NCBI GenBank assembly: GCA_035763085.1
Contig: DASUBV010000194.1
Coordinates: 1 to 8,046 of the forward strand
Direction: 5' to 3'
Source: DASUBV01 sp035763085
Lineage (GTDB): Bacteria; Actinomycetota; Actinomycetes; Streptosporangiales; Streptosporangiaceae
DNA length: 8,046 bases
In this document: positions 6,294 through 8,046 of the stretch, piece after piece
Layout: each line of letters starts with the position of its first letter
Position numbering within the stretch: the stretch's first letter is position 1
Notes under the pieces: model-generated
What the model saw: only the letters and a program-made list of their open reading frames with translations
What the model was told of the DNA's origin: nothing
The model's database searches: none
Translations under genes and position numbers: made by a program

Positions 6294-7319
6294 CTAGGGG
6301 ACAAGGATCGCCCGGCCGCGGACGCGCCCGGCGTCCAGGTCGGCCAGTGCCTGCGGGGCGGAGTCGAGCGGGTAGGTCCTGGTGTGCAGGGTGACCCGGC
6401 CCGACTGGGCCAGGGCCATCAGCTCCGCCAGGTCGTTATAGGTCCCGACGATGTTTCCGATGATGTTGCGCTCGGTCGAGATGATGTCGAGCGTGGGAAT
6501 GTGCAGGGTGCCGCCGTACCCGATGACGAAGTAGGATCCGGCGGCGGCGGTCATGTTCCAGCCGTCGGTCTCGGCGCCCTGCTCAGCGACGAAGTCCAGC
6601 ACCACGTTCGCCCCGGCCCCGCCGGTCAGGTCGCGGACCGCCTCGACGTGGCTGCCGTCAGCCACCACGGTGTGCTGCGCGCCGAGGTCGGCGGCGAGCT
6701 TCAGGGCGTCCGGGTTCTGGTCGACCACGATGATCCGCGTCGCGGTCAGCGCGGCCAGGCACTGGATCCCGATGTGCCCCAGGCCGCCCGCCCCGATCAC
6801 CACGCAGGTGGTGCCCGGGTACAGCAGCGGGATGGCCTTGCGCACCGCGTGGTAGGCGGTGATGCCGGCGTCGGCCAGCGCGGCCACGTCCTGCGGCCGG
6901 GTCGCGGGATCCAGCTTCACGCACGCCCGCGCGGAGGTGAGCAGATACTCGGCCATCCCGCCGTCCCGGGACAGGCCGGGGAACTCGCTGGCCACGCAGT
7001 GCATGTCGTCGCCGGCCCGGCAGGCCCGGCACAGGCCGCAGGTGGGCGTCGGGTGCAGGATCACGGTGTCGCCGACGGCCACGTTGCTGACCGCCGAGCC
7101 GACCTCGTGGACCCAGCCCGCGTTCTCGTGCCCGATGATGTAGGGCAGCGGGGTGCCCATCGCCGCATCCCACTGCCCGTCGATGATGTGCAGGTCGGTG
7201 CGGCACACGCCCGCACCGCCGATCTTCACGATGACGTCGAGGGGGCCGCCGATGGCCGGCTCCGGTACCTCGTCGATCACCGGCTGCGTGTGGAACTCGT
7301 GCAAGCGGACAGCCTTCAC
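6294..7319 (-). CDS. Zinc-dependent, NAD-type alcohol dehydrogenase (MDR family)
   Basis: A 341-residue medium-chain dehydrogenase that should oxidise an alcohol to aldehyde or ketone with NAD+. Catalytic-zinc ligands are C39 (GAGVCRTDLH), H64-E65 (GHENAGWV) and probably D150 (ALADAGITAYHA), where many relatives have Cys. Structural-zinc cysteines are C94, C97, C100 and C108. The nucleotide loop is VIGAGGLG (174-181), and D200 after strand IIVVD points to NAD rather than NADP. The start is GTG 7319, supported by GAGGAG 5 nt upstream and by the GTGA overlap with the preceding gene's stop; it stops at TAG 6294. In this cluster it would take the alcohol made by an alkane monooxygenase (for example 2-propanol from propane) to the next intermediate; that substrate is inferred from context. 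Confidence 0.94.
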   Translation of the reverse strand: MKAVRLHEFHTQPVIDEVPEPAIGGPLDVIVKIGGAGVCRTDLHIIDGQWDAAMGTPLPYIIGHENAGWVHEVGSAVSNVAVGDTVILHPTPTCGLCRACRAGDDMHCVASEFPGLSRDGGMAEYLLTSARACVKLDPATRPQDVAALADAGITAYHAVRKAIPLLYPGTTCVVIGAGGLGHIGIQCLAALTATRIIVVDQNPDALKLAADLGAQHTVVADGSHVEAVRDLTGGAGANVVLDFVAEQGAETDGWNMTAAAGSYFVIGYGGTLHIPTLDIISTERNIIGNIVGTYNDLAELMALAQSGRVTLHTRTYPLDSAPQALADLDAGRVRGRAILVP

Positions 7320-8046
7320 GGCTTCTCCTCACCTTGTCCCGGAGAGTCATATCGGTGCCGCAGCATGCCGCGGCAGATGCTGCCATTGGCTTCCAGGCTG
7401 ACGGCCGTCGTCCGCGCCCGGCGCAGGAACAGCGGCAGGGAGTCAGCGTGAACGCCGTGGCCGGTGGCCGGGTCGATCAGCAGCGGCGCCTGGTCTGAGG
7501 CCGGCAGCCCGAGCGCGGCCCGGCGCTCGCGCAGCCGCCGCAGCGGCGGTGAGTCCGGCACCTGCCCGAGGGTGAGCCCGGGCAGCTGGTCAGGGTCGGT
7601 CCCGGCAGACAGAAGCGGCCGGCACACCTGATGCGTGCCGGCCATGACCGCCTTGCGCAGGAAATCGGCCCGCAGGCCGTCCAGCTCGCCCACCGCCTCA
7701 CCGTCAAACGTGCGCGCGAAGGTTTCCTGCGCCGCGACCCCGCCGTTGATCGCGTCCGAGGCGAAGTGCTCCTCCAGGACCACCTCCGCCCGGCTGACGC
7801 CGGGCACCGCGCAGGCCGCGTCGTAGGCGTCGGCCACCATCAGGAACGCGAAGTTGGGCGCGCAGAAGTAGGTCGGCAGCCGCAGCCGGACCAGAGCCGT
7901 GCCGTCCGGGCCGACGCTGGCCGACGAGACGAACCCCAGCCCCGTGATGGGCTCGTCCAGCTCCGGGTCCAGCACCGTGCCCAGGGCGGCCAGCAGGGCC
8001 TGCGCGGTGGCCGGGCCGGCGGCGGCGCCGGCGGGCTGAGCCGCCG
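7316..8046 (-). CDS. DUF59/MIP18-family (PaaD-like) Fe-S assembly-type protein with C-terminal extension, 5' end cut by the window
   Basis: 242 residues are readable up to TGA 7316; the frame is open at the right edge, so the true start is outside. GTG 7975 is an internal Val, because the conserved helix AQALLAALGTVLDPELDEP spans it. The MIP18/DUF59 domain covers about readable residues 15-100, with DPELDEPITGLGFV (26-39) and the Cys-containing PTYFCAPNFAFLMVADA (57-73, C61). MIP18-family proteins act in iron-sulfur cluster assembly or target maturation (PaaD, SufT). Unlike minimal members of about 100 residues, this one has a further 140-residue region with C141 and ending ANGSICRGMLRHRY (C224). 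DUF59 proteins of this type occur in prm/mim-type monooxygenase operons next to an alcohol dehydrogenase. It may help mature the Fe-S reductase or diiron hydroxylase; that role is inferred. Confidence 0.85.
   Translation of the reverse strand, partial: AAQPAGAAAGPATAQALLAALGTVLDPELDEPITGLGFVSSASVGPDGTALVRLRLPTYFCAPNFAFLMVADAYDAACAVPGVSRAEVVLEEHFASDAINGGVAAQETFARTFDGEAVGELDGLRADFLRKAVMAGTHQVCRPLLSAGTDPDQLPGLTLGQVPDSPPLRRLRERRAALGLPASDQAPLLIDPATGHGVHADSLPLFLRRARTTAVSLEANGSICRGMLRHRYDSPGQGEEKP
7325..7330 (-). promoter_or_regulatory. Ribosome binding site for the alcohol dehydrogenase GTG start
   Basis: On the minus strand GAGGAG lies 5 nt before GTG 7319, inside the last codons of the upstream DUF59 gene. 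It decides for the GTG start and, with the 4-nt GTGA overlap, indicates coupled translation. Confidence 0.75.

Noticed and set aside
5385..7451. Long plus-strand frames opposite groEL and the alcohol dehydrogenase (5385-6239 and 6384-7451)
   Set aside because: They are antisense shadows of genes with clear catalytic motifs; their products are His/Asp/Gly-rich low complexity.
7316..7975. DUF59 gene starting at GTG 7975
   Set aside because: The conserved helix before DPELDEP continues upstream of this codon and the frame is open to 8046, so this GTG is an internal valine.

Overview
The window is very GC-rich (about 70% by eye), with strong G/C bias at third codon positions and long antisense shadow frames. 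It has a leaderless-type promoter and gene families typical of actinobacteria, so it most likely comes from an actinomycete chromosome; genus and order cannot be told from the sequence.

Layout. Right part, all on the minus strand and read from 8046 downwards: a DUF59/MIP18-like Fe-S assembly-type protein whose 5' end lies off the window (7316-8046), a zinc-dependent alcohol dehydrogenase overlapping it by 4 nt (6294-7319), a divergent GroEL paralog (4551-6242), and an NRAMP Mn/Fe transporter starting 9 nt after the GroEL stop (3165-4541). The spacing suggests one transcript whose promoter lies beyond the right edge. DUF59 protein, then alcohol dehydrogenase, then GroEL-like chaperonin is the order I associate with the distal half of actinobacterial propane/binuclear-iron monooxygenase (prm/mim) operons, where the GroEL-like protein is a dedicated folding factor for the hydroxylase. 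The monooxygenase subunits themselves would lie just right of the window. The unusual addition is the metal transporter, which could supply iron for the diiron site.

Middle. A small four-cysteine single-pass membrane protein (2596-2952, minus) has its own near-leaderless promoter. Its stop codon lies inside a 36-bp degenerate tandem repeat (about 2430-2608), whose reading frame stays open beyond the stop. A plus-strand gene (1643-2347) encodes an N-terminally anchored protein with an Ala/Gly-rich linker and converges on it.

Left part, minus strand: an NmrA-like NAD(P)-binding atypical SDR (700-1440), followed 40 nt later by a calcineurin-like metallophosphoesterase that runs off the left edge (1-659). 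The 1441-1642 gap separates these from the divergent plus-strand gene and contains a small inverted repeat.

No rRNA, tRNA, IS element or CRISPR array is visible.
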